Part shown: one piece after another, positions 7,416 through 17,813 of the stretch
Position numbering within the stretch: the first letter of the stretch is position 1
Layout: each line of letters opens with the position of its first letter
DNA from: an uncultured Clostridia bacterium
Lineage (GTDB): Bacteria; Bacillota; Clostridia; Oscillospirales; Ruminococcaceae
NCBI GenBank assembly: GCA_947627455.1
Contig: CANQWC010000003.1
Span: forward strand, 50,422 to 114,421
Direction: 5' to 3'
Length of the DNA stretch: 64,000 nucleotides
The notes under the pieces: model-generated
The model's database searches: none
What the model was told of the DNA's origin: nothing
Seen by the model: only the letters and a program-made list of their open reading frames with translations
Made by a program: the position numbers and the translations under genes

Positions 7416-10400
7416 TCACTTGAAATATTCGACCGCTGAGCGGAACATGCCGATGTCATAGTTGCCCGCGACGTTCTTGTAAAGGCCCGAGCCCGTTCTT
7501 TCCGAGTGGCCCATCTTGCCGAAAACTCTGCCGTCGGGCGAGGTGATGCCCTCGATCGCGTACATCGAGTCGTTCGGGTTGAAGCGAATATCGGAAGTCG
7601 CGTTGCCGTCAAGGTCGACGTACTGGGTCGCGACCTGTCCGTTCTCGATGAGCTTTTTGATGACCTCTTCGCTCGCAATGAATCTTCCCTCGCCGTGAGA
7701 GATCGGGACGTTGATTATATCGCCGACGTTGACGTTTTTGAGCCACGGCGATTTGTTCGAGGCTATCCTCGTCCTGACGATTTTCGACTGGTGGCGTGAT
7801 ATCGTGTTAAAGGTCAGCGTCGGGAAGGACGGGTCGGCGTCAAGAATTTCGCCGTAGGTCACAAGCCCCAGCTTTATCAGCGCTTGGAAGCCGTTGCAGA
7901 TTCCGCAGATGAGGCCGTCGCGGCTCTTTAAAAGCTCGGTGACGCCGTCGCGGACCGCGTGGTTTCTGAAGAATGCGCAGATGAATTTTGCCGAGCCGTC
8001 GGGCTCATCGCCGCCCGAGAAGCCCCCGGGAATGAAAATCATCTGAGCGTTTTTGAGCTCTTTAGCGAACCTTTCAACGCTGTCGGTGATGCCCTGCGCG
8101 CTGAGGTTGTTGATGACGATGACTTCGGGCTCTGCGCCCGCGTCGCGCATGGCTTTTGCGCTGTCAAGCTCGCAGTTTGTGCCCGGGAACGCGGGTATCA
8201 ATACCCGAGGCTTCGCTACCTTTACAGCAGGGGAGGAGGTGTTTCTTCCGTCGAAGCTTATGTTCGGTATCTTCCTGCCGTCGCCTTGGCTGATATTGCA
8301 GCTGTATACGCCCTCAAGCTTGTCCTCATAGGCAGTGGTAAGCTCATCAAGAGCGAGGATTTCACCCTTGAAAGCGATGGTTTTTTCGCTGACGGTTTCG
8401 CCGATGATCTCGCCGACCTCGGCATCGCAGGCCATTTCAAGCAGGAACGCGCCGCACCTGAGCCCGAAGATATCATCAAGAGAAAGGCTGTCGCTGAACT
8501 TGAAGCCGATTCCGTTGCCGATCGCCATTTTGAATATCGCTTCCGCGATTCCGCCGATGCAGGGCGTATAGGCCGCGACGGCTTTTTTCTCGCGAAGAAG
8601 CTTGGTTACGGTGTTATAAACGCCGATGAGCGACTCGGTCACGGGAAGGCCGTTTTCGTCATATTCGGGGCAGATTAGCGCGACTTTGTGGCCCGCCGCT
8701 TTGAATTCGGGCGAAACAACGTCGCAAGCCTTGCCTGTCGTCACCGCAAAGGAGACGAGCGTCGGCGGCACGTCGATATCTTCAAAGCTGCCGCTCATCG
8801 AATCCTTTCCGCCGATGGCGCCTATTCCGAGGTCGAGCTGGGCCTTGAAAGCGCCCAAAAGCGCGGAAAGAGGCTTGCCCCAGCGCTTCGGGTCGCGGTT
8901 CGGGCGCTCGAAGTATTCTTGGAAGGTGAGGTAGACGTCTTCAAAGCTTGCGCCTGTCGCGATGAGCTTCGAGACCGACTCGACAACAGCGCTGTATGCG
9001 CCGTGATAGGGGCTCTGCTCGGTGAGATAGGGGTTATAGCCCCAAGCCATGAACGAGCAGTCGTCGGTGTGTTTTTTCTCGACCGAAATTTTCTGAACCA
9101 TCGCCTGAATCGGGGTGAGCTGATATTTTCCGCCGAACGGCATCAAAACCGTTCCCGCGCCGATGGTCGAGTCAAAGCGCTCAGAAAGCCCGCGCTTCGA
9201 GCAGATGTTGAGGTCCTCCGCCATCGAGCGCATATTTTCGCCGAAGCTTCCGCTGATCTCGCGCTTTTTGACGTCGGGCGAGGCGGGCGCAACGGTGATG
9301 TGCTTGTCGGCGCCGTTTGAGTTGAGGAATTCCCTGCTGAGGTCGACGATTTTTTTGCCGTTCCAGTTCATCACAAGTCGGGGCTCTTCCTTTACCGTCG
9401 CGACGGGCTTTGCCTGAAGATTTTCGCTGTCGGCGAGCTCCAAGAACCTCTTTACGTCCTCTGGCGCGACGACGACCGCCATTCTCTCCTGAGATTCCGA
9501 GATGGCAAGCTCGGTTCCGTCGAGGCCGTCGTATTTTTTCGGCACCGCGTTGAGGTCGATCTCAAGGCCGTCGGCAAGCTCGCCTATCGCGACCGAAACG
9601 CCGCCCGCGCCGAAGTCGTTGCAGCGCTTTATCATGCGGATTGCTTCGGCGTTCCTGAACAGGCGCTGAAGCTTGCGCTCCTCGGGGGCGTTGCCCTTCT
9701 GAACCTCAGCCCCGCAGGTCTCGACCGAGTGAGCGTTGTGGGCCTTTGATGAGCCAGTTGCGCCGCCGATGCCGTCGCGGCCCGTCGAGCCGCCCAAGAG
9801 TATAACGACATCGTTTGGAGCGGGGACTTCGCGGCGGACATTTTCCTGAGGCACCGCTGCGATAACCGCGCCTATCTCCATTCTCTTTGCGGCATAGCCC
9901 GGGTGATAAATTTCATCGACGATTCCCGTCGCAAGGCCGATTTGGTTGCCGTATGACGAATAGCCCGCGGCCGCGGTGGTGACGATTTTTCTCTGGGGAA
10001 GCTTTCCCGCGATGGTCTCGGATACGGGGACAGTCGGGTCGGCAGCGCCCGTAACTCTCATCGCGCCGTAGACATAAGCCCTGCCCGAAAGCGGGTCGCG
10101 AATCGCGCCGCCGATGCATGTCGCGGCGCCGCCGAACGGCTCGATCTCGGTCGGGTGATTGTGTGTCTCGTTCTTGAAGAGCAGCAGCCAAGGCTCTTTC
10201 TTGCCGTCGACCTCTATCTCGATTTTAACGGTGCAGGCGTTGATCTCCTCCGACTCGTCGAGCTTCGGAAGCTTGCCCTCTTTTTTGAGATATTTAACCG
10301 CGACGGTCGCAAGGTCCATCAGGCAAATCGGCTTTTTGTCGCCGACCCTGCGCCGAACCTCAAGATAATCTTCATAGGCGCGCTGCAAAAGCCCGTCCTC

Positions 10401-11108
10401 GAATTTCACCCCGTCGATGACGGTGAGAAAAGTCGTGTGGCGGCAGTGATCGGACCAATAGGTGTCTATCATTCTTATTTCGGTGACGGTCGGGTCGCGG
10501 TGCTCAGACTTGAAATAAGTCTGGCAGAACTCGATGTCGTCGGCGTCCATCGCGAGGTTATAATCGGCGACGAACTTTTCAAGACCGGCTCTGTCAAGCT
10601 TTGTGAAGCCGTCGAGGGTCTTGACCTCGGTCGGAATGACATATTTTACCGCTAAGGTCTCGGGCTTTTCAAGCGCAGCCTCGCGAGCCTCGACAGGGTT
10701 GATCACATACTTTTTTATCTCGGCGATGTCGCTCTCCGATAGCTTTCCGTAAAGGCAGTAGACCTTTGCCGAGCGAATCAGCGGGCGCTCGCCCTGAGAG
10801 ATTATCTGAATACACTGCGCGGCCGAATCCGCCCTCTGGTCGAACTGCCCGGGGAGATATTCCACCGCAAAGACGCAGGCGCCGTCGGTGTTTATTTCTT
10901 CCGAAGCGATATCAAGCTGGGGCTCGGAAAAAACGTTCTTGACCGAATAGTCAAAGAGCTCGCGGCTGATGTTTTCGGCGTCATAGCGGTTGATGATTCT
11001 GACGTTTTCGAGATTTTCGATCATGAGCAGGTTTCTGAGGTCTGAAAGCAGGGCTTTTGCCTCGTTTGCGAGCTCGGGTTTTTTCTCGACAAAAATTCTG
11101 TATACCAT
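7416..11108 (-). CDS. purL: Phosphoribosylformylglycinamidine synthase, single-chain PurL
   Basis: This converts FGAR to FGAM using ATP and glutamine. The 1230 residues are the large one-chain form, carrying both the synthetase and the glutaminase, so no purS or purQ is needed. The central part has NETHNHPTEIEPFGGAATC; the C-terminal amidotransferase has FPGTNCELDS, the Cys in GICNGFQALIKLG and SHGEGRF. It is the last gene of the purine operon. It starts two bases after purD with GAGGTG as ribosome site and is followed by a terminator. Confidence 0.97.
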   Translation of the reverse strand: MVYRIFVEKKPELANEAKALLSDLRNLLMIENLENVRIINRYDAENISRELFDYSVKNVFSEPQLDIASEEINTDGACVFAVEYLPGQFDQRADSAAQCIQIISQGERPLIRSAKVYCLYGKLSESDIAEIKKYVINPVEAREAALEKPETLAVKYVIPTEVKTLDGFTKLDRAGLEKFVADYNLAMDADDIEFCQTYFKSEHRDPTVTEIRMIDTYWSDHCRHTTFLTVIDGVKFEDGLLQRAYEDYLEVRRRVGDKKPICLMDLATVAVKYLKKEGKLPKLDESEEINACTVKIEIEVDGKKEPWLLLFKNETHNHPTEIEPFGGAATCIGGAIRDPLSGRAYVYGAMRVTGAADPTVPVSETIAGKLPQRKIVTTAAAGYSSYGNQIGLATGIVDEIYHPGYAAKRMEIGAVIAAVPQENVRREVPAPNDVVILLGGSTGRDGIGGATGSSKAHNAHSVETCGAEVQKGNAPEERKLQRLFRNAEAIRMIKRCNDFGAGGVSVAIGELADGLEIDLNAVPKKYDGLDGTELAISESQERMAVVVAPEDVKRFLELADSENLQAKPVATVKEEPRLVMNWNGKKIVDLSREFLNSNGADKHITVAPASPDVKKREISGSFGENMRSMAEDLNICSKRGLSERFDSTIGAGTVLMPFGGKYQLTPIQAMVQKISVEKKHTDDCSFMAWGYNPYLTEQSPYHGAYSAVVESVSKLIATGASFEDVYLTFQEYFERPNRDPKRWGKPLSALLGAFKAQLDLGIGAIGGKDSMSGSFEDIDVPPTLVSFAVTTGKACDVVSPEFKAAGHKVALICPEYDENGLPVTESLIGVYNTVTKLLREKKAVAAYTPCIGGIAEAIFKMAIGNGIGFKFSDSLSLDDIFGLRCGAFLLEMACDAEVGEIIGETVSEKTIAFKGEILALDELTTAYEDKLEGVYSCNISQGDGRKIPNISFDGRNTSSPAVKVAKPRVLIPAFPGTNCELDSAKAMRDAGAEPEVIVINNLSAQGITDSVERFAKELKNAQMIFIPGGFSGGDEPDGSAKFICAFFRNHAVRDGVTELLKSRDGLICGICNGFQALIKLGLVTYGEILDADPSFPTLTFNTISRHQSKIVRTRIASNKSPWLKNVNVGDIINVPISHGEGRFIASEEVIKKLIENGQVATQYVDLDGNATSDIRFNPNDSMYAIEGITSPDGRVFGKMGHSERTGSGLYKNVAGNYDIGMFRSAVEYFK

Positions 11109-11110
11109 TG

Positions 11111-12388
<1,278 letters not shown>

Positions 12389-12444
12389 AATGTCAGCTCC
12401 TGTTTTGTGAGATTGGGGTGGCGCCGCACCTGCGGCAGTTTTTA

Positions 12445-13689
12445 TCAATAGCAGTCGTTATAAATCGGGAACTTCTCGCAGAGATCGAGAACCTCAGCGG
12501 TGACGCGCTCCTTGCTGCCCTCGAAATCGGTCACGGTGTCATAAAGCCAGCCCGCGATCTTTTCCATCTCGGCCTCTTTGAACCCGCGCGAGGTGACGGC
12601 GGGTGTGCCGACCCTTAAACCGCTCGTGATGAACGGGCTCTGCGGGTCGTTCGGGACGGCGTTTTTGTTCGCGGTGATATGAACCTCGTCAAGGTTGTGC
12701 TCAAACTGCTTTCCCGTGATGTTGAAGTTCTGAAGGTCGATGAGCATAAGGTGGTTATCCGTTCCGCCCGAAACAAGGTTGAAGCCGCGCTTTTTAAGCT
12801 CTTCCGCAAGCTTCGCCGCGTTGTTGATTATCTGCTGCTGATAGACCCTGAACTCGGGCTGAAGAGCCTCTTTGAAAGCTACCGCCTTCGCCGCGATGAT
12901 GTGCATAAGCGGCCCGCCCTGAATCCCGGGGAAAATCGCCTTGTCGATAGCCTTTGCGTATTCCTCTTTGCAGAGTATCATACCGCCCCTCGGGCCTCTG
13001 AGTGTCTTGTGAGTGGTGGTGGTGACGACGTCGGCATAGGGCACGGGGTTTTGGTGAAGCCCCGCCGCGACAAGCCCTGCGATGTGCGCCATGTCGACCA
13101 TGAGATATGCGCCGACCTTCTTCGCGATCTCTGAGAAGCGCTTGAAGTCGATCTCTCTCGGGTATGCCGACGCGCCCGCAAGAATGAGCTTGGGCTTGCA
13201 CTCGACGGCCTTTCTTTCGACCTCGTCATAGTCGATCCTGCCGTCGGCGTCGCATACGCCGTAGGGGACTATATTGAAATATTTTCCCGAGATGTTTACG
13301 GGTGAGCCGTGAGAGAGGTGCCCGCCGTGCGCAAGGCTCATCGAGAGAACGGTGTCGCCGGGCTGCAAGAGCGCGAAGAACACCGCAAGGTTTGCCGACG
13401 CGCCGCTATGGGGCTGAACGTTGGCGTGGTCGGCGCCGAAGAGCTTGCAGGCGCGCTGCCTCGCTATCTCCTCGACCTCATCGACAAATTGGCAGCCGCC
13501 GTAATAGCGGTGCGCGGGATAGCCCTCGGCATATTTATTCGTGAGAACCGTTCCCGCCGCAAGGAGCACGCCCTTTGAAACAATGTTCTCAGAGGCTATC
13601 AGCTCGATGTTGTGCTGCTGGCGCGAAAGCTCCCGCATTGAGGCTTCGTATATTTCGCTGTCGTACTGCTTAAGTTCCTTGAAGTCCAT
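12445..13689 (-). CDS. glyA: Serine hydroxymethyltransferase GlyA
   Basis: This PLP enzyme converts serine and tetrahydrofolate to glycine and methylene-tetrahydrofolate. The 414 residues include the PLP lysine in [13 protein letters not shown] near residue 228, [12 protein letters not shown], and the N-terminal [10 protein letters not shown]. Its place between purH and purD makes sense: glycine feeds PurD, and one-carbon units feed PurN and PurH through FolD, encoded at 41675-42529. AAAGGAGC precedes the ATG. Confidence 0.97.
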   Translation of the reverse strand: MDFKELKQYDSEIYEASMRELSRQQHNIELIASENIVSKGVLLAAGTVLTNKYAEGYPAHRYYGGCQFVDEVEEIARQRACKLFGADHANVQPHSGASANLAVFFALLQPGDTVLSMSLAHGGHLSHGSPVNISGKYFNIVPYGVCDADGRIDYDEVERKAVECKPKLILAGASAYPREIDFKRFSEIAKKVGAYLMVDMAHIAGLVAAGLHQNPVPYADVVTTTTHKTLRGPRGGMILCKEEYAKAIDKAIFPGIQGGPLMHIIAAKAVAFKEALQPEFRVYQQQIINNAAKLAEELKKRGFNLVSGGTDNHLMLIDLQNFNITGKQFEHNLDEVHITANKNAVPNDPQSPFITSGLRVGTPAVTSRGFKEAEMEKIAGWLYDTVTDFEGSKERVTAEVLDLCEKFPIYNDCY

Positions 13690-13706
13690 TTTGTGCTCCT
13701 TTCAGA

Positions 13707-14894
13707 TCAGTGGTGGAAGAGTCTCATTCCCGTGAATGACATAACCATGTTATACTTGTTTGCAGCCGCGATGACGACGTCGTCCCTGACCGACCCCCCG
13801 GGCTCAGCCACATAGCTTACGCCGCTTCTCTTCGCCCTCTCGATGTTGTCATCGAACGGGAAGAAAGCGTCGGAACCGAGGGCAACGCCGCTTATCGAAT
13901 CAAGATACTCCCTTGCTTCCTTTTCGGTGAGGGGCTCGGGCTGCTCGGTGAAATAGCGCTGCCAGATGCCGTCTGCGCAGACGTCTTCTTCATTCTTGTT
14001 GATGTAGCCGTCGATGACATTGTCGCGGTCGGGCCTCTTGATCTCGGGCTTGAACGGCAGGTTGAGGACCTTGTCGTGCTGCCTCAGGAACCAAGTGTCG
14101 GCCTTTGTGCCCGCAAGACGCGTGCAGTGAATCCTCGACTGCTGGCCCGCGCCGACGCCGATCGCCTGGCCGTCATAGGCGAAGCATACCGAGTTGGACT
14201 GGGTATATTTAAGGGTTATCAGCGAGATGATGAGGTCTCTTGCGGCGCTGTCGCTGAGGTCTTTGTTCTCGGTGACGATGTTGTTTAAAAGCTCGCGGTC
14301 GATTCTGAAGTTGTTTCTGCCCTGCTCAAAGGTGATTCCGAAGACCTGTTTGTGCTCAACGGGCTCGGGAACATAGTCGGGGTCGATCTGCAAAATCGTG
14401 TAGTTACCGCTCTTTTTTGTCTTGAGAATTTCGAGGGCTTCGGGCTCGTACCCCGGGGCGATGATGCCGTCAGAGACCTCACGCTTTATCATCGAGGCGG
14501 TGGTAACGTCGCAGACGTCGGAAAGCGCGACCCAGTCGCCGAACGAGCACATTCTGTCGGTGCCCCTTGCCCTTGCGTAAGCCATTGCGAGGGGCGAATC
14601 GTCGAGCCCCTTGATGTCGTCGACAAAGCAGGCCCTTTTGAGCTTATCCGAAAGGGGAATGCCTACGGCCGCCGAGGTCGGGCTCACATGCTTGAACGAG
14701 GTAACTGCGGGAAGCCCGAGCGCCTCTTTGAGCTCCTTGACGAGCTGCCATGAGTTGAAAGCGTCAAGAAGATTTATGTAGCCGGGCTTGCCGTTTAAAA
14801 TCTCAAACGGAAGCTCGCCGCCGTTTTCCATAAAAACCCTTGACGGCTTCTGATTTGGGTTGCACCCATACTTTAAAAGAACTTCGTTAGCCAT
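13707..14894 (-). CDS. purH: AICAR formyltransferase (PurH transformylase domain only)
   Basis: This transfers a formyl group from 10-formyl-tetrahydrofolate to AICAR. The 395 residues correspond to the AICAR transformylase half of bifunctional PurH. Visible motifs are the catalytic FKHVSPTSAAVG near residue 67, SNSVCFAYDGQAIGVGAGQQSR and the C-terminal DAFFPFDDNI with PGGSVRDD. The usual N-terminal IMP cyclohydrolase domain is absent. The next gene upstream encodes an unrelated cyclohydrolase that replaces it. AICAR from HisF/HisH also enters here. Confidence 0.93.
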   Translation of the reverse strand: MANEVLLKYGCNPNQKPSRVFMENGGELPFEILNGKPGYINLLDAFNSWQLVKELKEALGLPAVTSFKHVSPTSAAVGIPLSDKLKRACFVDDIKGLDDSPLAMAYARARGTDRMCSFGDWVALSDVCDVTTASMIKREVSDGIIAPGYEPEALEILKTKKSGNYTILQIDPDYVPEPVEHKQVFGITFEQGRNNFRIDRELLNNIVTENKDLSDSAARDLIISLITLKYTQSNSVCFAYDGQAIGVGAGQQSRIHCTRLAGTKADTWFLRQHDKVLNLPFKPEIKRPDRDNVIDGYINKNEEDVCADGIWQRYFTEQPEPLTEKEAREYLDSISGVALGSDAFFPFDDNIERAKRSGVSYVAEPGGSVRDDVVIAAANKYNMVMSFTGMRLFHH

Positions 14895-14906
14895 TTTGCA
14901 CTCTCC

Positions 14907-15623
14907 TTATTTAACATATTTATTGATTATCTTCTGATTTACCCCGCCCGTTCTGACGTCTGTATATCTCACGAACAGGGAAATCTTGTTGTCTTCGTTT
15001 AGGCTCTCCCAGATGTCGCGGCTGAATTCTTCAATACTGTTCGGAATCGCCACGCGCTCGGGCTCGCCCTGAAACGTCGGCAGGGGATTGCCGTCGCCGA
15101 CATAGGTGTGAATGAAGTGCCCGAGGCCCGCGATCGGCGCATACTCAAAGGTGTATCTTGCGCACTGCGAACCCTTTTCGTCCTCGCTCTTCAAAATGGA
15201 CATCTTATAATTGAATCCGTCGGAAAAATCAAGCTCGGCCGAAATTCTCGGGGTGAGGTTCGGGGCGTCGGGCTCGAACTCGCGGGTTCTGAGAGCGCCC
15301 GAAAAATTACTGCCGAGGCGGATTCCCTCGACGATGGTGTCGGTCTGGTCGCCGTTGGTGACGATGAGCTTTCTGCCTATCTCGCGAACAGCGGCATAGA
15401 TGATTAAACTCGGGTCCTCGACCTTTGAGGCGTCAAAAGGCTCGGTGAAGACCGCGCCGCCGTGCTCGGCAAAAACGCGGTTGCGGCTGTTTGCCGACCT
15501 TCCCATGATGAAATAGGCCGCGACGGCGCTTCTGCCGTCTTCCGAAAGCCCCGCGATAATTCCGCGTCCGACATACGGGTCGCGCGTAAGCTCTTTGATC
15601 GTGTTGATTTTGTAGATGTCCAT
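14907..15623 (-). CDS. purO: PurO-type IMP cyclohydrolase
   Basis: This is predicted to close the ring of FAICAR to IMP, the last step of the pathway. The 238 residues resemble the archaeal-type IMP cyclohydrolase family rather than the PurH N-terminal domain. The beginning has DPYVGRGIIAGLSEDG and YFIMGRSANSRNRVF, and an internal stretch reads ITNGDQTDTI-like (VTNGDQTDTIVEGI). It sits directly between purN and the transformylase-only purH. This context and the missing domain in PurH support the call. Similar split arrangements are known in some Clostridia. Confidence 0.85.
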   Translation of the reverse strand: MDIYKINTIKELTRDPYVGRGIIAGLSEDGRSAVAAYFIMGRSANSRNRVFAEHGGAVFTEPFDASKVEDPSLIIYAAVREIGRKLIVTNGDQTDTIVEGIRLGSNFSGALRTREFEPDAPNLTPRISAELDFSDGFNYKMSILKSEDEKGSQCARYTFEYAPIAGLGHFIHTYVGDGNPLPTFQGEPERVAIPNSIEEFSRDIWESLNEDNKISLFVRYTDVRTGGVNQKIINKYVK

Positions 15624-15624
15624 T

Positions 15625-16755
15625 TTACTCTCCCTTTACAAGTCCGTAGACGTATTCGTTATAAAGCTTGCCGTTCTTATAAAACGCGTCTTTTAAGACG
15701 CCCTCAAGCTCAAATCCCGCCTTTTCAAGAACCCTCCGCGAGCCGATATTCGGCTCAAAAATCGTTCCCTCGATGCGCGAAATATCAAGCTTTTCAAAGG
15801 CTTCAGCGCATATCATCTTCACGGCCTCGGTCATTATGCCCCTGCCGTAAAACTCGGGTATCAGGTAGTAGCCGATGACGCCGACGCCCGAGCGCAGACC
15901 GCTGCTCTTTTCGACGGAAATATTACCGACAATTTTTTTGTCAACTTCGATGGCATAAAAGATTCCCTCTCCGTCGGCTTCCTGCTTTTGGGCCATATTC
16001 TTAATGAAATATTCACCGTCTGCTTTGGTATACGGGTTCGGAATGCCGTCGGTGAGATATTTTCTGTCGACTTTGTTGGTCGATTCCGCAAGTGCCTCAG
16101 CGTCCGAAAGCTCCCACTTTCTGAGGGTAAAGCTCGGGGTTTCGGGCTTCTTTTCGTTCAAAATCCTTCGGCAGAGCTTTTCGGCGGCCTCGGGCAGAAG
16201 CTTCCACTCCGCCTGCTCCATGATTCTTCTCTGCAAAGTTTCGGGTGTGTCGCCGTCCTTTACCGAAACGGCCTTTTGCGCGAGGATTTCGCCGCCGTCG
16301 CAAATTTCATTGACGAGGTGAACCGTCGCGCCCGAGACCTTTACGCCCTTTTTCAGCGCTTCCTCATGAACCTTGAGGCCGTAGTAGCCCTTGCCGCAGA
16401 AGCTCGGGATTAGCGCCGGGTGAACGTTGATTATTCTGTTTGAATATTTCTTTGTGAAATCCTCCGACAGAATCGACATGAACCCCGCAAGGATAATCAC
16501 CTCGGCGTTGTGGGCTTCGAGGGTCTTGACAATGCCGCTTTCAAAATCTTCGGGGCTAAGGTCTTTCCTCGGCACCGTTACCGCGTCGATACCCGCGTTT
16601 TTGGCGCGTTCGAGGGCATAAGCCCCCACCTTTGAGGATATCACGCAGACTATTTCGCCGCTCACAAGAATACCGCTGTTTTGCGCGTCGATGAGCGCCT
16701 GAAGGTTTGTTCCGCCGCCCGAAACCAGAACGGCAATCCTGACTTTTCTTCCCAT
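15625..16755 (-). CDS. purN: GAR formyltransferase PurN fused to a GNAT acetyltransferase domain
   Basis: Residues 1 to about 200 are a complete PurN that formylates GAR. It has VSGGGTNLQALID at the N-terminus and the catalytic Asn-His-Asp set in NVHPALIPSF and ICDGGEIL. Residues from about 208 to 376 are a RimJ/RimL-type GNAT domain, with TLRKWELSDAEALAE at its start, the acetyl-CoA loop in FYGRGIMTEAV, and NIGSRRVLEKAGFELEG. The frame is continuous through the join. PurN is normally about 190-215 residues, so the fusion is unusual. The substrate of the GNAT half is unknown. Confidence 0.92.
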   Translation of the reverse strand: MGRKVRIAVLVSGGGTNLQALIDAQNSGILVSGEIVCVISSKVGAYALERAKNAGIDAVTVPRKDLSPEDFESGIVKTLEAHNAEVIILAGFMSILSEDFTKKYSNRIINVHPALIPSFCGKGYYGLKVHEEALKKGVKVSGATVHLVNEICDGGEILAQKAVSVKDGDTPETLQRRIMEQAEWKLLPEAAEKLCRRILNEKKPETPSFTLRKWELSDAEALAESTNKVDRKYLTDGIPNPYTKADGEYFIKNMAQKQEADGEGIFYAIEVDKKIVGNISVEKSSGLRSGVGVIGYYLIPEFYGRGIMTEAVKMICAEAFEKLDISRIEGTIFEPNIGSRRVLEKAGFELEGVLKDAFYKNGKLYNEYVYGLVKGE

Positions 16756-16764
16756 TTTTCTTCC

Positions 16765-17805
16765 TCAGACAATGATTGTCTTGTCGTCGCCCTTGACTAT
16801 TTCTCCGATCACATAGGCTTCCTCGCCGTTTTCACGGAGGATTTTGACCGCCTTTTCGGCGTCGGTCGGCGAGACGACAATGCTCATTCCGACGCCCATG
16901 TTATAGGTGTTGAACATGTCCCTCTCGGGGATATTTCCCGTTTTTTGAATCAGGTCGAATATCGGCGGAATTTTGAGGCAGTCCTTTGAAACCTTTGCGC
17001 AGAGGCCGTCGGGAACAGACCTCGGGATATTTTCATAGAAACCGCCGCCCGTGATGTGCGAAATGCCCTTCACCGCGACCTTCTCCAAAAGCGCCAGAAC
17101 GGGCCTGACATAAATTCTTGTCGGCGCTAAAAGCGCCTCGCCGAGGCTCTTTCCGCCGAGCTCGCTTCTTGGCGATTTAAGGTCGGCGTTCTCGATGTCG
17201 AAGACCTTTCTTATGAGCGAGAAGCCGTTTGAATGGACTCCCGAAGAGGGGAGCGCGATGATGACGTCGCCCTCGCGCATCGTGCTGTTGTCGATGATCT
17301 TCGGGCGGTCGACGATTCCCGTGCAGAACCCCGCAAGGTCGTATTCTTCCTCGGGCATCATATTCGGGTGCTCGGCAGTCTCACCGCCGATAAGCGATGC
17401 CCCCGCCTCGATGCAGCCGTCGCAGACGCCCTTTACTATCGCGGCAATCTTCTCGGGAATATTCTTTCCGCAGGCGATGTAATCAAGGAATATAAGCGGC
17501 TTTGCACCGCAGCAGATTATGTCGTTGACGCACATCGCTACGCAGTCGATGCCGACGGTGTCGTGCTTGTCGAGCAAAAACGCCAGCTTCAGCTTTGTGC
17601 CCACGCCGTCAGTTCCGCTGACGAGTATCGGGTCTTTGTAGCCTTTCAGATCGGGCGCAAAAAGCCCGCCGAAGCCCCCGATTCCCGACACCTCGCCGCC
17701 CGTTGCGGTGCGCTTGATGTCGGCTTTCATGAGCTCGACCGACTTATAACCCGCGGTGATGTCAACGCCTGCGTTTTTATAGCTCTCGGAATAACTCTTT
17801 TCCAT
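16765..17805 (-). CDS. purM: Phosphoribosylformylglycinamidine cyclo-ligase PurM (AIR synthetase)
   Basis: This ATP-dependent enzyme closes the imidazole ring of FGAM to give AIR. The 346 residues have the family-typical GGFGGLFAPDLKGYKDPILVSGTDGVGTKL region (residues about 43-73), SLIGGETAEHPN and SHITGGGFYENIPR. It starts eight bases after the purF stop and ends nine bases before purN, in line with one transcript. Confidence 0.97.
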   Translation of the reverse strand: MEKSYSESYKNAGVDITAGYKSVELMKADIKRTATGGEVSGIGGFGGLFAPDLKGYKDPILVSGTDGVGTKLKLAFLLDKHDTVGIDCVAMCVNDIICCGAKPLIFLDYIACGKNIPEKIAAIVKGVCDGCIEAGASLIGGETAEHPNMMPEEEYDLAGFCTGIVDRPKIIDNSTMREGDVIIALPSSGVHSNGFSLIRKVFDIENADLKSPRSELGGKSLGEALLAPTRIYVRPVLALLEKVAVKGISHITGGGFYENIPRSVPDGLCAKVSKDCLKIPPIFDLIQKTGNIPERDMFNTYNMGVGMSIVVSPTDAEKAVKILRENGEEAYVIGEIVKGDDKTIIV

Positions 17806-17813
17806 TATTTACC

